The translations under genes were made by a program, and so were the position numbers. A DNA stretch of 64,000 nucleotides from Desulforamulus reducens MI-1 (lineage in GTDB: Bacteria; Bacillota; Desulfotomaculia; Desulfotomaculales; Desulfotomaculaceae). Below the pieces are notes generated by a model, which was not told where the DNA came from, searched no databases, and saw only the letters and a list, made by a program, of their open reading frames with translations. Shown here in pieces: positions 9,042-18,005 of this stretch. The first letter of the stretch is position 1. Each line of letters begins with the position of its first letter. The stretch is taken from positions 2,390,332-2,454,331 of the forward strand of contig NC_009253.1 in the NCBI RefSeq assembly GCF_000016165.1. The letters are read 5' to 3'.

Positions 9042-9882
9042 TTTCTTCACCCCATATTGCCAATCGTACTCTCTCCTCAATAAGGCCGCTCTTGTAACAG
9101 TAATCATAAAAGGTTAATAAAGCCCTTCGATGGTCCTCTGCAAACGCGTTATTAATTGTATTAAAATATTCTTCTAAAATCTCCATCGGCAGCCCGCTTC
9201 TACGACGACCTTTTTCTAACACTGCCGACAGGCTCTGGTCAGCAAGTTTTTTAGCTTCCACCAGTTGATGACAAAGGTTATTAACCACTTCCGGGTTTTC
9301 TTTGGCAAATTCCTTACGGATAACCCAAAGGGCGTATACCATACGTTCACCAGTAAATTGTTTCCAAGCTTCTCCAAGGTCCGTTACATGATAGGCTAAT
9401 TTCTCCTGTTTTACTCTTAAATGAGCTCGCATGGCATCATCACCAATGAGTAAGGCACCGTCTCCTTCTGCCATCATGCTGTCTAAATCAGGTTTTTGGG
9501 TGACATATTCAACCTCTAAATGGTAATAATGTTGGAAAAGTACTTTTAATAAAGCAACAGAGGTTGCCGAGGAAGAAGTTAGGCAGATTTTCCTGCCTTC
9601 CAATTCCACTATCGGGGCCCGGCTAAACAATAAAATACTTTGAACCGGTCCATCAGCACTGACGGACAAATTAGGGAGAATAATGCACTTATCAATATTT
9701 CTAGCATATTCAACAGAAGAAATAGATGCAACTTCCAATTGATCTTCCATAAACATTTTATTCAACATGGTGGGTGGTCCTTTGATTAATTCTCCATCAA
9801 AGGGCAGGAGGCCATCTTCTAAAGCATGAAAGACTGGCAACGTATTTAGGTAATCTACCTGCCCAAACCGTATTTTGCCCAC
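9028..9882 (-). CDS. mqnA: Chorismate dehydratase (futalosine pathway)
   Basis: A 284-residue protein with the periplasmic-binding-protein-like fold of MqnA/MqnD; it dehydrates chorismate to 3-enolpyruvylbenzoate, the first committed step. The start GKIRFGQVDYLNTLPVFHAL and the SSATSVALLKVL loop are characteristic of MqnA. GTG 9882 shares its first base with the stop TAG of mqnE, and GGGAGGG lies 6 nt upstream, so it is translationally coupled to mqnE. A MqnD assignment is less likely because MqnD does not keep the VDYLNTLP start. Confidence 0.93.
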   Translation of the reverse strand: MGKIRFGQVDYLNTLPVFHALEDGLLPFDGELIKGPPTMLNKMFMEDQLEVASISSVEYARNIDKCIILPNLSVSADGPVQSILLFSRAPIVELEGRKICLTSSSATSVALLKVLFQHYYHLEVEYVTQKPDLDSMMAEGDGALLIGDDAMRAHLRVKQEKLAYHVTDLGEAWKQFTGERMVYALWVIRKEFAKENPEVVNNLCHQLVEAKKLADQSLSAVLEKGRRRSGLPMEILEEYFNTINNAFAEDHRRALLTFYDYCYKSGLIEERVRLAIWGEENVAG

Positions 9883-10985
9883 TAAAAACCCTCCCCAAGA
9901 ACATTGTACATTGTATCTCGTTCAACTGGTTGCTTACCTGCAGCCTTTATTATATTTATTAATTTTGCCTTTGCCATAAACTGTGCAGTTTCTGCTCCGG
10001 CATCATGAACAATTTGCTCTTCTATTACCGTTCCATCTAGGTCGTTAGCACCAAAGGATAAAGACACCTGGGCAATTTTAAGGCCGATCATTATCCAGTA
10101 GGCTTTTATATGATCAAAGTTATCTAACATTAGCCTTGCCAGGGCCAAGGTTTTAAGGTCATCATAGCCCGTAGTTCCTGATATATTTTGGCAATCTAAA
10201 GCTGTATTCTTCGGATGGAAGGCCAGCGGAATAAAGGCTAAGAAACCTCCGGTCTTATCCTGCAACTGCCTTAGACGAATCAGATGATCGATTCTTTCTT
10301 CCAGTGTCTCAACATGTCCATATAGCATGGTGGCATTGGTTTTCATACCAATTCGATGGGCTGCTTCATGAACCTCTAACCATCGGTCGCCACTGATTTT
10401 TTTCTCACAAACCAAGTCCCTCACCCGCTGAGAAAAGACCTCTGCTCCACCGCCGGGTAAAGATGCAAGGCCTGCGCCCTTTAATGTTTGCAATACTTCT
10501 CCTAGGGACATGTTATGGATTTTCGCTAAATAATCCACTTCTACAGCGGTTAAGGATTGGATAATGGTCCCTGGTGCAGCAGCTTGAACACGCTGTAACA
10601 TTTTCACGTAATAATCTAGTTTTAAATCAGGATTTAAGCCTCCTACTATGTGTATTTCGGAAACTTTCAGCCCATTACACTCTTTTGCCTTGGTCTCTAT
10701 TTCGTCTAGGGATAATGCATAGGCCCCAGGAGCATCTTTTTTTCGGCCAAAGGCACAGAACTTACACAAGTTTTCACAGATATTGGTGTGATTAATATGA
10801 CGATTTACAATAAAGTATATCCTATCTCCATTTTTCCGTTTATTAACCATGTCAGCCAGATAACCAATGGCCAGCAATTCGTTGGACTGATATAATCGAA
10901 GGCCATCTTCCTTACTAAGCCTCTCCCCTTTTTCTACCTTTTCCTTAATATCAATAAGCTCACTGTTAGCAAAAAGATAGTCCAT
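9882..10985 (-). CDS. mqnE: Aminofutalosine synthase (radical SAM)
   Basis: A 367-residue radical-SAM enzyme that joins 3-enolpyruvylbenzoate with SAM to give aminofutalosine. The cluster motif is CENLCKFC near residue 70. GGLNPDLKLDYY and GLASLPGGGAEVF follow as in MqnE. ATG 10985 has AAGGAG 6 nt upstream; longer readings are not conserved. It lies between mqnP and mqnA on one transcript. Similarity to mqnC is family-wide, but the order mqnE-mqnA-mqnC and the sequence around the CxxxCxxC site separate the two. Confidence 0.94.
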   Translation of the reverse strand: MDYLFANSELIDIKEKVEKGERLSKEDGLRLYQSNELLAIGYLADMVNKRKNGDRIYFIVNRHINHTNICENLCKFCAFGRKKDAPGAYALSLDEIETKAKECNGLKVSEIHIVGGLNPDLKLDYYVKMLQRVQAAAPGTIIQSLTAVEVDYLAKIHNMSLGEVLQTLKGAGLASLPGGGAEVFSQRVRDLVCEKKISGDRWLEVHEAAHRIGMKTNATMLYGHVETLEERIDHLIRLRQLQDKTGGFLAFIPLAFHPKNTALDCQNISGTTGYDDLKTLALARLMLDNFDHIKAYWIMIGLKIAQVSLSFGANDLDGTVIEEQIVHDAGAETAQFMAKAKLINIIKAAGKQPVERDTMYNVLGEGF

Positions 10986-11049
10986 GTTGTTCTCCTTTCT
11001 ACAGTCATTAAAAAATATCCCCGGCTCCTTTAAGCCGTGGGTGTTATCT

Positions 11050-11904
11050 TTAATGCAACAGAATATCAACAAAGGTACAGGCAAACATCAATACACTTAG
11101 GGTTCCGTTTAGGTTAAAAAAAGCAACTCCAGTTCGGGATAGATCGTTTGGCGTGACCAAGATGTGCTGGTAGCTCAACAGTCCAGCAGCAAGGGCTACA
11201 CCCATATAATAAAGCCAACCCAATTGAAGCATAATGCCTACACCAAGAAAGCATAAAGGAGCCAACGTATGAATAAGGGTCGAGATGGTTAGGGCTTTTT
11301 TAATACCAAACCTGGCAGGAATAGAAAATATACCTTCTTTACGGTCAAAGTCATAATCGTCACAGGCGTAAATAATATCAAAGCCTGCTACCCAGAGTAG
11401 CACTCCTAATCCCAATAATAAAGGCGCCGGGTGGAAACTACCAGTGATGGCAATCCAAGCCCCTAGAGGTGCTAAGCCCAGTGCCACACCACACCAGAAA
11501 TGGCAGGTCCAAGTAAATCTTTTGGTATACGAATAAAAGCTAAGGGCAAAAACAGCAACCGGAAACAACTGAAAGGCCAAGGGACTTAAGTTATAGGCTG
11601 AAATAGCTAATAAACCAAAGGAAACAAAGACATAAAGCCAAACCTCTGGACTCTTCAGCAAGCCTTTGGGCAACGCCCGATTTGCTGTACGGGGATTCCG
11701 GGCGTCAATGTGCCGATCAACCAATCGATTAAAAGACATGGCCGCAGTCCTTGCTCCCACCATAGCCAAGGTAATCCAAAGAATGTTATGCAGGGAAGGA
11801 ATCTTCAGTTCTGTAAGTAAGGCTCCAATATAGGCAAAGGGCAGGGCAAAAAGGGTATGCTCAAATTTAATCATTTGAAAAAAAACCTTTATCTTAGAAG
11901 CCAT
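11050..11904 (-). CDS. mqnP: UbiA-family prenyltransferase of menaquinone synthesis
   Basis: A 284-residue membrane prenyltransferase with 8-9 hydrophobic helices that attaches a polyprenyl chain to 1,4-dihydroxy-6-naphthoate. The first Mg-diphosphate motif is NRLVDRHID near residue 59 and the second is DDYDFDRKEG near 185. ATG 11904 lies 11 nt inside the 3' end of mqnL, a sign of coupling. Sequence alone resembles 4-hydroxybenzoate polyprenyltransferase, but the setting next to mqnE/A/C and the absence of ubiquinone in such anaerobes favour MqnP. Confidence 0.9.
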   Translation of the reverse strand: MASKIKVFFQMIKFEHTLFALPFAYIGALLTELKIPSLHNILWITLAMVGARTAAMSFNRLVDRHIDARNPRTANRALPKGLLKSPEVWLYVFVSFGLLAISAYNLSPLAFQLFPVAVFALSFYSYTKRFTWTCHFWCGVALGLAPLGAWIAITGSFHPAPLLLGLGVLLWVAGFDIIYACDDYDFDRKEGIFSIPARFGIKKALTISTLIHTLAPLCFLGVGIMLQLGWLYYMGVALAAGLLSYQHILVTPNDLSRTGVAFFNLNGTLSVLMFACTFVDILLH

Positions 11905-13339
11905 AGCTCTTCCACTTCCTGTCTACCAGAGATATGATTTCCTCACTCATGACAATGTCATCGGGCCATTCCCGATTGTGCCCTTCCGCAGGCCATTTTT
12001 TCGTAGCATCAATCCCCATCTTCGCGCCATAATAGGGTGCAGGAGAAGAATGGTCCAGCGCATCTAATGGGCCATCCACAATCATAACATCTCTTCTGGC
12101 GTCAATATTATTAAAGACACGCCAAGCCACCTGGGAGGGGTTTTGCACATCAACATGTTCATCCACCACAATTATTAATTTAGCAAACATCATTTGACCC
12201 ATTCCCCAGAGGGCATTCATAACTTTTTTAGCATGACCAGGATAACGCTTTTTAATTGACACAATTACACAGTTGTGAAAGACCCCTTCTGGAGGCATGT
12301 TTATATCTACGATCTCTGGCAGTTGCAAGCGCATTAAAGGTAAAAAGGTACGTTCAATTGCTTTACCAATAAAATTATCTTCAATGGGAGGTTGCCCCAC
12401 GATGGTGGCTGGGTAAATAGGGTCTTTCCGGTGCGTAATACAGGTTAGATGAAATACTGGGTAATCATCTGCTAAGGAGTAGTATCCAGTATGATCCCCA
12501 AAGGGGCCTTCCCAGCGGGTTTCATCGGGGTCCACATAGCCCTCCAAAATAATTTCTGCCCGGGCAGGAACCTCAATATCCACAGTCTCGCACTTTACCA
12601 TTTCCACCGGTTCTTTACGTAGAAATCCTGCCAACAACATTTCATCAATGGCCGGGGGCAATGGAGCAATGGACGAAAAAATGCAGGCTGGGTCAGCCCC
12701 CAAGGCCACTGCCACTTCCAGTCGTTGTTTCTTCTGTTTCTGTTTTCGATGGTTTTCAGCCCCATCTTTATGCTTGTGCCAGTGCATACCTGTGGTGGTT
12801 TCATCAAAGACCTGCATGCGGTACATACCGACATTTCTCCTGCCTGTTTCCGGGTCCTTGGTAAAAACCAGCGGCAGAGTAATAAAGGGGCCTCCATCCA
12901 TAGGCCAGCATTTTAAGACCGGTAGTACGGCTAAAGACGGTTTGTCCTTGATAATAACCTCTTTACAAGGACCGCTACGGACATTCTTGGGCAAAAAGGA
13001 AGAAATTTGCGCCAACTTTGGCAGTGTTTTTAACTTATCCAGAAAACTTGAGGGAAGCTCCGGGGGATTTAAAAAGGTCATGATTTCTTTACCGATATCA
13101 TCTAGGTCATCTACCTGCAGGGCCAACTTTATCATTTCCATTGAACCCATCATGTTGGTAATCACAGGCATTTTATAACCTTTAACATTTTCAAACAACA
13201 GTGCAGGGCCACTGCTTTTACAAACCCGGTCCGTTATTTCTGTAATCTCTAGATCAGCACTTACCTCAGTCGTAATCCGTTTCAATAACCCCTTATTTTC
13301 CAGGGTCTTCATGTAATCCCTTAGATCTTGATATGCCAC
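11894..13339 (-). CDS. mqnL: UbiD-family decarboxylase of menaquinone synthesis
   Basis: A 481-residue UbiD-family decarboxylase, expected to remove the carboxyl of the prenylated 1,4-dihydroxy-6-naphthoate using prenylated FMN. The catalytic region ETRWEGPFGDHTGYYSLAD, with the conserved Glu residues, is intact near residue 285, and ATIVGQPPIEDNFIGKA follows. The UbiX-type prenyl-FMN maker is not in the window. The gene overlaps mqnP and follows menG after a 75-nt gap. Confidence 0.92.
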   Translation of the reverse strand: MAYQDLRDYMKTLENKGLLKRITTEVSADLEITEITDRVCKSSGPALLFENVKGYKMPVITNMMGSMEMIKLALQVDDLDDIGKEIMTFLNPPELPSSFLDKLKTLPKLAQISSFLPKNVRSGPCKEVIIKDKPSLAVLPVLKCWPMDGGPFITLPLVFTKDPETGRRNVGMYRMQVFDETTTGMHWHKHKDGAENHRKQKQKKQRLEVAVALGADPACIFSSIAPLPPAIDEMLLAGFLRKEPVEMVKCETVDIEVPARAEIILEGYVDPDETRWEGPFGDHTGYYSLADDYPVFHLTCITHRKDPIYPATIVGQPPIEDNFIGKAIERTFLPLMRLQLPEIVDINMPPEGVFHNCVIVSIKKRYPGHAKKVMNALWGMGQMMFAKLIIVVDEHVDVQNPSQVAWRVFNNIDARRDVMIVDGPLDALDHSSPAPYYGAKMGIDATKKWPAEGHNREWPDDIVMSEEIISLVDRKWKSYGF

Positions 13340-13414
13340 TTACAACACACCATCCCTAATTAGATTTAAATTATTAATGCTTCGGATTATTTCTGCTAAA
13401 CAATTTTTTTGCAC

Positions 13415-14131
13415 TTACTTTATACCTACATGGACAGCAACGATACCTCCGGTTAGTTCATGATAAATAGCATCCTTCAGTCCCACTTTGGTAAATATAT
13501 CTCGAATCACGGATTGATGGGGAAATAATTTTAAAGAATTGGGAAGCCACTGATAGGGACCGTCCTTGCCCACTCCAAGTTTACCTAATAAAGGGACTAG
13601 ACGATCAAAATACAGATAATAAAGTTGCTTAAATAGCGGGGCACTGGGCTTAGCCAGTTCAAGGGATATAACTCTGCCCCCGGGTTTCACCACCCGCCTC
13701 ATTTCGTCAATGCATTTTTCTATATTAGGTACATTCCTTAGAGCAAAGCCAATGGTAGCACAGTCAAAGAAGTTGTCTTCAAAGGGTAACTCCATGGCAT
13801 TTCCCTGCATCAACTGTATGTTGTTTTTATAGGGGGTTTTTTCTATATTCCTTTCAGCATGGGCTAACATGTTTTCACAAAAATCTAACCCCACAACCCT
13901 CCCGGAAGTTCCTGCCAACTTAGCTAACTCAATGGATAACATACCTGTGCCACAGGCTACATCCAGAGCCATACCCCCGGGTCTCAGGTTCGTTTCTTTG
14001 ACCGCATATCTTCTCCAGTATTTATCTCTATTAAAGCTAAGGGTAGTATTCATTAGATCATAGCGGTGGGCAATGGTAGAAAATACCCCATGCACAAATT
14101 CTTCTTTATTTTTTCCATTAAACTGTTGCAC
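13415..14131 (-). CDS. menG: Demethylmenaquinone methyltransferase
   Basis: A 238-residue class I SAM methyltransferase of the UbiE/MenG family, doing the last step of menaquinone synthesis. It shows the family start GVFSTIAHRYDLMNTTLSF, motif I ALDVACGTGMLSIELAK near 55, and the GFALRNVPN segment near 125. GTG 14131 follows GGGAG by 10 nt. It is 21 nt downstream of the polyprenyl-synthase-like gene, an arrangement also seen in Bacillus, where menG sits between the two heptaprenyl synthase subunits. Confidence 0.93.
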   Translation of the reverse strand: MQQFNGKNKEEFVHGVFSTIAHRYDLMNTTLSFNRDKYWRRYAVKETNLRPGGMALDVACGTGMLSIELAKLAGTSGRVVGLDFCENMLAHAERNIEKTPYKNNIQLMQGNAMELPFEDNFFDCATIGFALRNVPNIEKCIDEMRRVVKPGGRVISLELAKPSAPLFKQLYYLYFDRLVPLLGKLGVGKDGPYQWLPNSLKLFPHQSVIRDIFTKVGLKDAIYHELTGGIVAVHVGIK

Positions 14132-14152
14132 TGCGGTAGTTCTCCCTTCTTT

Positions 14153-14923
14153 TTAGACAACCTTACGGATGATGTCTTGGTTCAAGTATAAACTATGAAG
14201 GAGTTGTTCCAACATGGTTTTTTCAAGATGGCTTGGTAGTTTCTCCAACACCATTTTGGCCTGTTTATAATACGTAAGGGCCTGTCCATCAATACAATTT
14301 GCTTGGTTTAAGCCATAGAGCATCCCTAAATTAAGGCCAAATTCATGAAGAAGCTGTTGGTCTTTCTGTGGCGCCCCTGCTACATCTCCTGCCAGACTTG
14401 CAGCTCCCGCCATGAGCTCTGCCACTTCCAGACGAATAATTTCATTCATTAATTGGTTATCGTCTTTTAATTGTGCAGCTTTATTTATCTTCAATATGCC
14501 GCCCTCATGAATGGCACCAATGATCTCAGCTAGGGGACGAAGATAACATAGTAGGCCTGAATTACATAGGTTCGTAAAGAATTTCCCATAAAGGTAATCT
14601 CCTACTAGAACAGGAAACTGGGTACCGTCCCTAGGATCAACTGTATGATTTGGCACAGCAGCATCTGGAATTTTTTTATGAATACAGGAAGCCATAAAAA
14701 TAAACTGCACAATTGCACCAAGGGACAATACCCTAGGAGACCTGCAGTTGTATAATCTTGCCACAATAAGCACCATCGCTGGGCGGATAAAATTATCTTG
14801 GGGAGAGAATTCCAAATGTGCGTATTCCCCAACATGACCAACTTTTACAAACAATTGTGTTTTAATATTATTATGAATAGTTTTTATATCTTCCCAAAAA
14901 CCCGCAAATAAATCGCCTAACAT
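14153..14923 (-). CDS. Polyprenyl synthetase-like protein lacking catalytic Asp motifs
   Basis: A 256-residue helical protein aligning with trans-prenyl diphosphate synthases through LRP/IRPAMVLIVARL, FIMASCIHKK and FPVLVGDYLYGKFF. The first Asp-rich motif (normally DDxxD after the conserved His) reads KKIPD, and no second DDxxD is visible; the chain is also about 60 residues shorter than usual. It is therefore probably not catalytic by itself. It may be a partner subunit of a heptaprenyl synthase, setting chain length for menaquinone, or a relic. ATG 14923 is preferred over TTG 14929 because GGGGG lies 9 nt upstream. Confidence 0.75.
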   Translation of the reverse strand: MLGDLFAGFWEDIKTIHNNIKTQLFVKVGHVGEYAHLEFSPQDNFIRPAMVLIVARLYNCRSPRVLSLGAIVQFIFMASCIHKKIPDAAVPNHTVDPRDGTQFPVLVGDYLYGKFFTNLCNSGLLCYLRPLAEIIGAIHEGGILKINKAAQLKDDNQLMNEIIRLEVAELMAGAASLAGDVAGAPQKDQQLLHEFGLNLGMLYGLNQANCIDGQALTYYKQAKMVLEKLPSHLEKTMLEQLLHSLYLNQDIIRKVV

Positions 14924-15011
14924 TAACAAAAGCCCCCTTTTGGCGGTTAACTTATTATTACTTCGTGAATTAAGGGAGATTTCCTCTTTTAAGTATTTGG
15001 AAAAAGGACAT

Positions 15012-15062
15012 AAAAAAACTGACGAGCCTCGCTACATCATCACGATGTGCAAGGCTCGTCAG
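15012..15062 (-). terminator. Terminator after speD
   Basis: Arms CTGACGAGCCT and AGGCTCGTCAG around an about 22-nt structured loop, followed by seven T residues in the minus direction. Confidence 0.9.
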
Positions 15063-15096
15063 GTCGTGCTACTCTTGGTACTAATAAATATCCCTC

Positions 15097-15480
15097 CTAT
15101 GAATTTGCAGCCACCAAATGCGGCGCCATACCAGGCAGGATTCCTCTCTTAGTCTCCTGAGCAGACATATCCTTTGCACCAAATTCTCTGGTTAAGAAGT
15201 TGCATGCATCCCAGGGATTCACTGAATCACCACAGGTAAAGACATCAACCGCAGCGTAACCTAATTCAGGCCAGGTATGAATAGCCAGGTGGCTTTCACT
15301 AATTACTACTACACCACTAACTCCCTGTGGACTAAATTTGTGAAAAACATATTCGCGGACCTCAGCCCCCGATTCCAGTGCTGCGTTAACCATAATTTCC
15401 TCAACCTTCTTAACATCATTGAGGATTTCAAAATCACAGCCATAGATTTCAGCCAAGACATGGCGGCCCAAAGGTTTCAT
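15097..15480 (-). CDS. speD: S-adenosylmethionine decarboxylase proenzyme
   Basis: A 127-residue bacterial-type SAM decarboxylase that makes the aminopropyl donor for spermidine. The self-cleavage site is in [15 protein letters not shown] (Glu-Ser pair near residue 63; the Ser becomes the pyruvoyl group). Catalytic His and Cys follow in [20 protein letters not shown] 15480 has GGAGGAGG upstream. It has its own terminator. A large hairpin lies in its leader. Spermidine synthase is not in the window. Confidence 0.95.
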   Translation of the reverse strand: MKPLGRHVLAEIYGCDFEILNDVKKVEEIMVNAALESGAEVREYVFHKFSPQGVSGVVVISESHLAIHTWPELGYAAVDVFTCGDSVNPWDACNFLTREFGAKDMSAQETKRGILPGMAPHLVAANS

Positions 15481-15514
15481 TATAGTTATCCTCCTCCATT
15501 TCACTTAATAAAAT

Positions 15515-15566
15515 GTTGGAACTAACCAGCCCAAATTACTAAGTTTTCGGGCTGGTCAATTCCAAC
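15515..15566 (-). promoter_or_regulatory. Hairpin in the speD leader, possible attenuator or upstream terminator
   Basis: Arms GTTGGAA-T-ACCAGCCC and GGGCTGGT-A-TTCCAAC form an imperfect stem of about 18 bp with a 16-nt loop, ending 34 nt before the speD start and followed by ATTTTATT in the minus direction. It could end the transcript of the gene upstream or control speD. No known riboswitch consensus was recognised. Confidence 0.55.
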
Positions 15567-15734
15567 CAAAGTCAATTTTAGCATAAACTTTTGCCTTGTC
15601 AATAAAATCTTAATCAATATTCGCCTTTAAATGGCAAATTTATTTATTTGCACCTTAATTCACGTGTTTAATGTATTTAACTGATTATTCTTCCCTAGTA
15701 TATGATTTCTCTCGGCCTACCCTAATTTCATTCC

Positions 15735-17981
15735 TCATATAATTCTATGCTTATTTTTGGGCCTTTGTTCGGATAAAACCAGATAAACCAAAGGGGGTGC
15801 ACCAAAAATCATAGTGGTGGCAGCGGCTACAACACCGGAGTCGTTAAAGGCAAAGGCTACCAAGGCACCAGTAAGTACACCAATAAATCCTTTAAACAAA
15901 TAGGGATATTTTACTCTCAGGTTTTTCATTACTCCCTGGGGACGATAAAACAATAGAGCCAGTATACCTAGACTTGCCAGCAGTACCCTGCTCCAGACAG
16001 TGTACCGCAAGAGTTTCATATTCATTGACCATTTTCGTTGAATAATTTCCAAAGCATAATTGGGATCCTTTAATAATAATGAAGCTGTGGTACCCATGTG
16101 GGAACGTAAATCCGGTGGGCGAGTTAGGTCAAAGGCAATAAAACCACTGACAGCCAGAACCACCAAACAGCCAACCATTAAAATGGTTCGAAAGCGGAAG
16201 CGTACACCCATTAACAAAAGAAAAGTTACCAACAAAGCGGCGGTTGCTGCAATGGTACCTCCCACGTTGGTACCCATGTTGGGTGCCGCCATTGCATAGA
16301 CAGTAAAAAGATACACCAAGCCACTTAGGAGAATTAAGATTCGTCTGTTCTTTGGACAGTATTGGACCGCTGCAGTGGTTCCAAAAATTAAGGAACCAAT
16401 TAGCACACCCATGTATTCATTACCGATACCATAAAAACGCGCCCCTACAATGGGGTCGTATCCTAGAATGGATTGCTTCTGCAAATAAGATGCGTTTACT
16501 AAGTCAATCAAAATCGTACCTGCTGTGGCAATACATATGAATATGAAGGGATTCAGCCCTATTTTTCGGTTAACCAAAATGGCTAACCCTGAAAAGGCCA
16601 GTGTTAATACAACCAACTGCACTGCCATGATGGCTACGGATGTGTTTGGTAAAAGTGGCATAACAAGCTCAACCAATGGAACTGACATAACTAAAAGCAG
16701 AAATGGTTTTATCATCTCGGCCATGTGTTTCTTGAAGAAAATACCATAAAGACCCATGAATAGTACGATCAGTTGTACAAGTACATAGGCTGACTGAAGA
16801 GGTGGTCTCGCCTGATAAGTACTGACCAACCCTTTATTTAGGTTGAGCAGGTGTTCCAGGCTGTTTCCTGCTAATTTTACACTGGAAGTCATAAAGGGCC
16901 GCCCAGACATTTCCGGCACAATCTGGACCCCTAGGTACTTCAGGATGGTAGGGGCAATATCGGTGTTCATAATAATACCATCCCGTTTGGTGGTCCCGGA
17001 GGTTAATAAACTACCCGGTTCAAACTGTGGTCCCACTGCAAAAATAGGCGTCAGGTTTTTATTTTCCTTTACTGCCTCTATGGTGGGAGTGGGTGTCATC
17101 ACCAGTAATACTTCTTTGTTAAAATCCATCTGGCCTACAAGGTTTCCAATAAATCGGTCTATTCTATTCTTGGCATCCTCTCGCTGCCTTTGGTAGGCTT
17201 GATCGGTTGCTTTATCTTTCTCTTCATATAATCGAGTGAGGTCTCCGGTTTCAACAACAATTAAAGAAGCTCCCTTTTCCTTGTATTCCTCTATTTTAGC
17301 CAGCACTTTAGGAAAATCAGTTTGATAGGAACCAATCACGGGTTGATGTTGCAACAAAATAGAATGATCTACTGTTCCCATATCCGTAACCCCTTGTTTA
17401 TTCATGGATATGGTGGTTATTAATCGTCTATGAACACCTGTGGTATCGCTGTTGCCAATAACCGCAGTCTTTTTACCAGCATTTTGCAGGGCTTGACCCA
17501 AAGCTCCGGGAGTTGCTAAATAATTCAACTCTGAATTATTTCTAAGTAATTTGCCAAGGGCCAACTGAATTACGGAATCCTTTGGTGCAATAAACCCAGT
17601 ACGACGGATGTATTCATTGCTTGCCTTCGTGTCAAATGTCTCCTCTTCTGGGTTAAAACCATTGAGAGCATCCCCTGTACCAATTAAGTGAGCTCCTCCT
17701 CCTATGGTTGGGTATGTGTGTTCGGAATAAATACCTGCCCCCGTATTGTTATTTAATAGCCCTAGGGCCCCCCGGTTAGTCAGTTTTTTTACATTTTCCA
17801 ACCCCGCTTCTTCATAGTCCTGCAGGGTTAGTTTATCAATAACCACAAGAATAACTCTTTCTGCCTTACCTGTGGATACTTCCGCTGTGGCAATATGAAC
17901 GAAACTCAGAGTAACACATACAAATAATAAACTGGCAATGACTTTTTGCCAGAAAGAGTAAGGCAAATTCCATCCCCCCAC
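15735..17981 (-). CDS. Membrane protein with extracytoplasmic alkaline-phosphatase-fold domain
   Basis: A 748-residue protein with an N-terminal signal/TM segment (about 10-33), an alkaline-phosphatase/sulfatase-superfamily domain (about 38-390) and about 10 TM helices from 395 to the end. In the first domain ERVILVVIDKLT and MNTDIAPTILKYLG resemble the metal-binding strands of phosphonate hydrolases and phosphoglycerate mutase-like enzymes. The usual Thr/Ser nucleophile position (SEHTYPTIGGGAHLIGTG) is present. Substrate is unknown; the next gene is a glycosyltransferase, so work on a cell-envelope glycan or teichoic-type polymer is possible (inference). The stop/start gap to the glycosyltransferase is 24 nt. 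Confidence 0.75.
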   Translation of the reverse strand: MGGWNLPYSFWQKVIASLLFVCVTLSFVHIATAEVSTGKAERVILVVIDKLTLQDYEEAGLENVKKLTNRGALGLLNNNTGAGIYSEHTYPTIGGGAHLIGTGDALNGFNPEEETFDTKASNEYIRRTGFIAPKDSVIQLALGKLLRNNSELNYLATPGALGQALQNAGKKTAVIGNSDTTGVHRRLITTISMNKQGVTDMGTVDHSILLQHQPVIGSYQTDFPKVLAKIEEYKEKGASLIVVETGDLTRLYEEKDKATDQAYQRQREDAKNRIDRFIGNLVGQMDFNKEVLLVMTPTPTIEAVKENKNLTPIFAVGPQFEPGSLLTSGTTKRDGIIMNTDIAPTILKYLGVQIVPEMSGRPFMTSSVKLAGNSLEHLLNLNKGLVSTYQARPPLQSAYVLVQLIVLFMGLYGIFFKKHMAEMIKPFLLLVMSVPLVELVMPLLPNTSVAIMAVQLVVLTLAFSGLAILVNRKIGLNPFIFICIATAGTILIDLVNASYLQKQSILGYDPIVGARFYGIGNEYMGVLIGSLIFGTTAAVQYCPKNRRILILLSGLVYLFTVYAMAAPNMGTNVGGTIAATAALLVTFLLLMGVRFRFRTILMVGCLVVLAVSGFIAFDLTRPPDLRSHMGTTASLLLKDPNYALEIIQRKWSMNMKLLRYTVWSRVLLASLGILALLFYRPQGVMKNLRVKYPYLFKGFIGVLTGALVAFAFNDSGVVAAATTMIFGAPPLVYLVLSEQRPKNKHRII

Positions 17982-18005
17982 CTATATAATTTTGTTTGTT
18001 TAATT

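Noticed and set aside
12648-13178. 176-codon plus-strand frame inside mqnL
   Set aside because: Antisense to a well-supported gene; Ser-rich composition is typical of reverse reading; no ribosome site.
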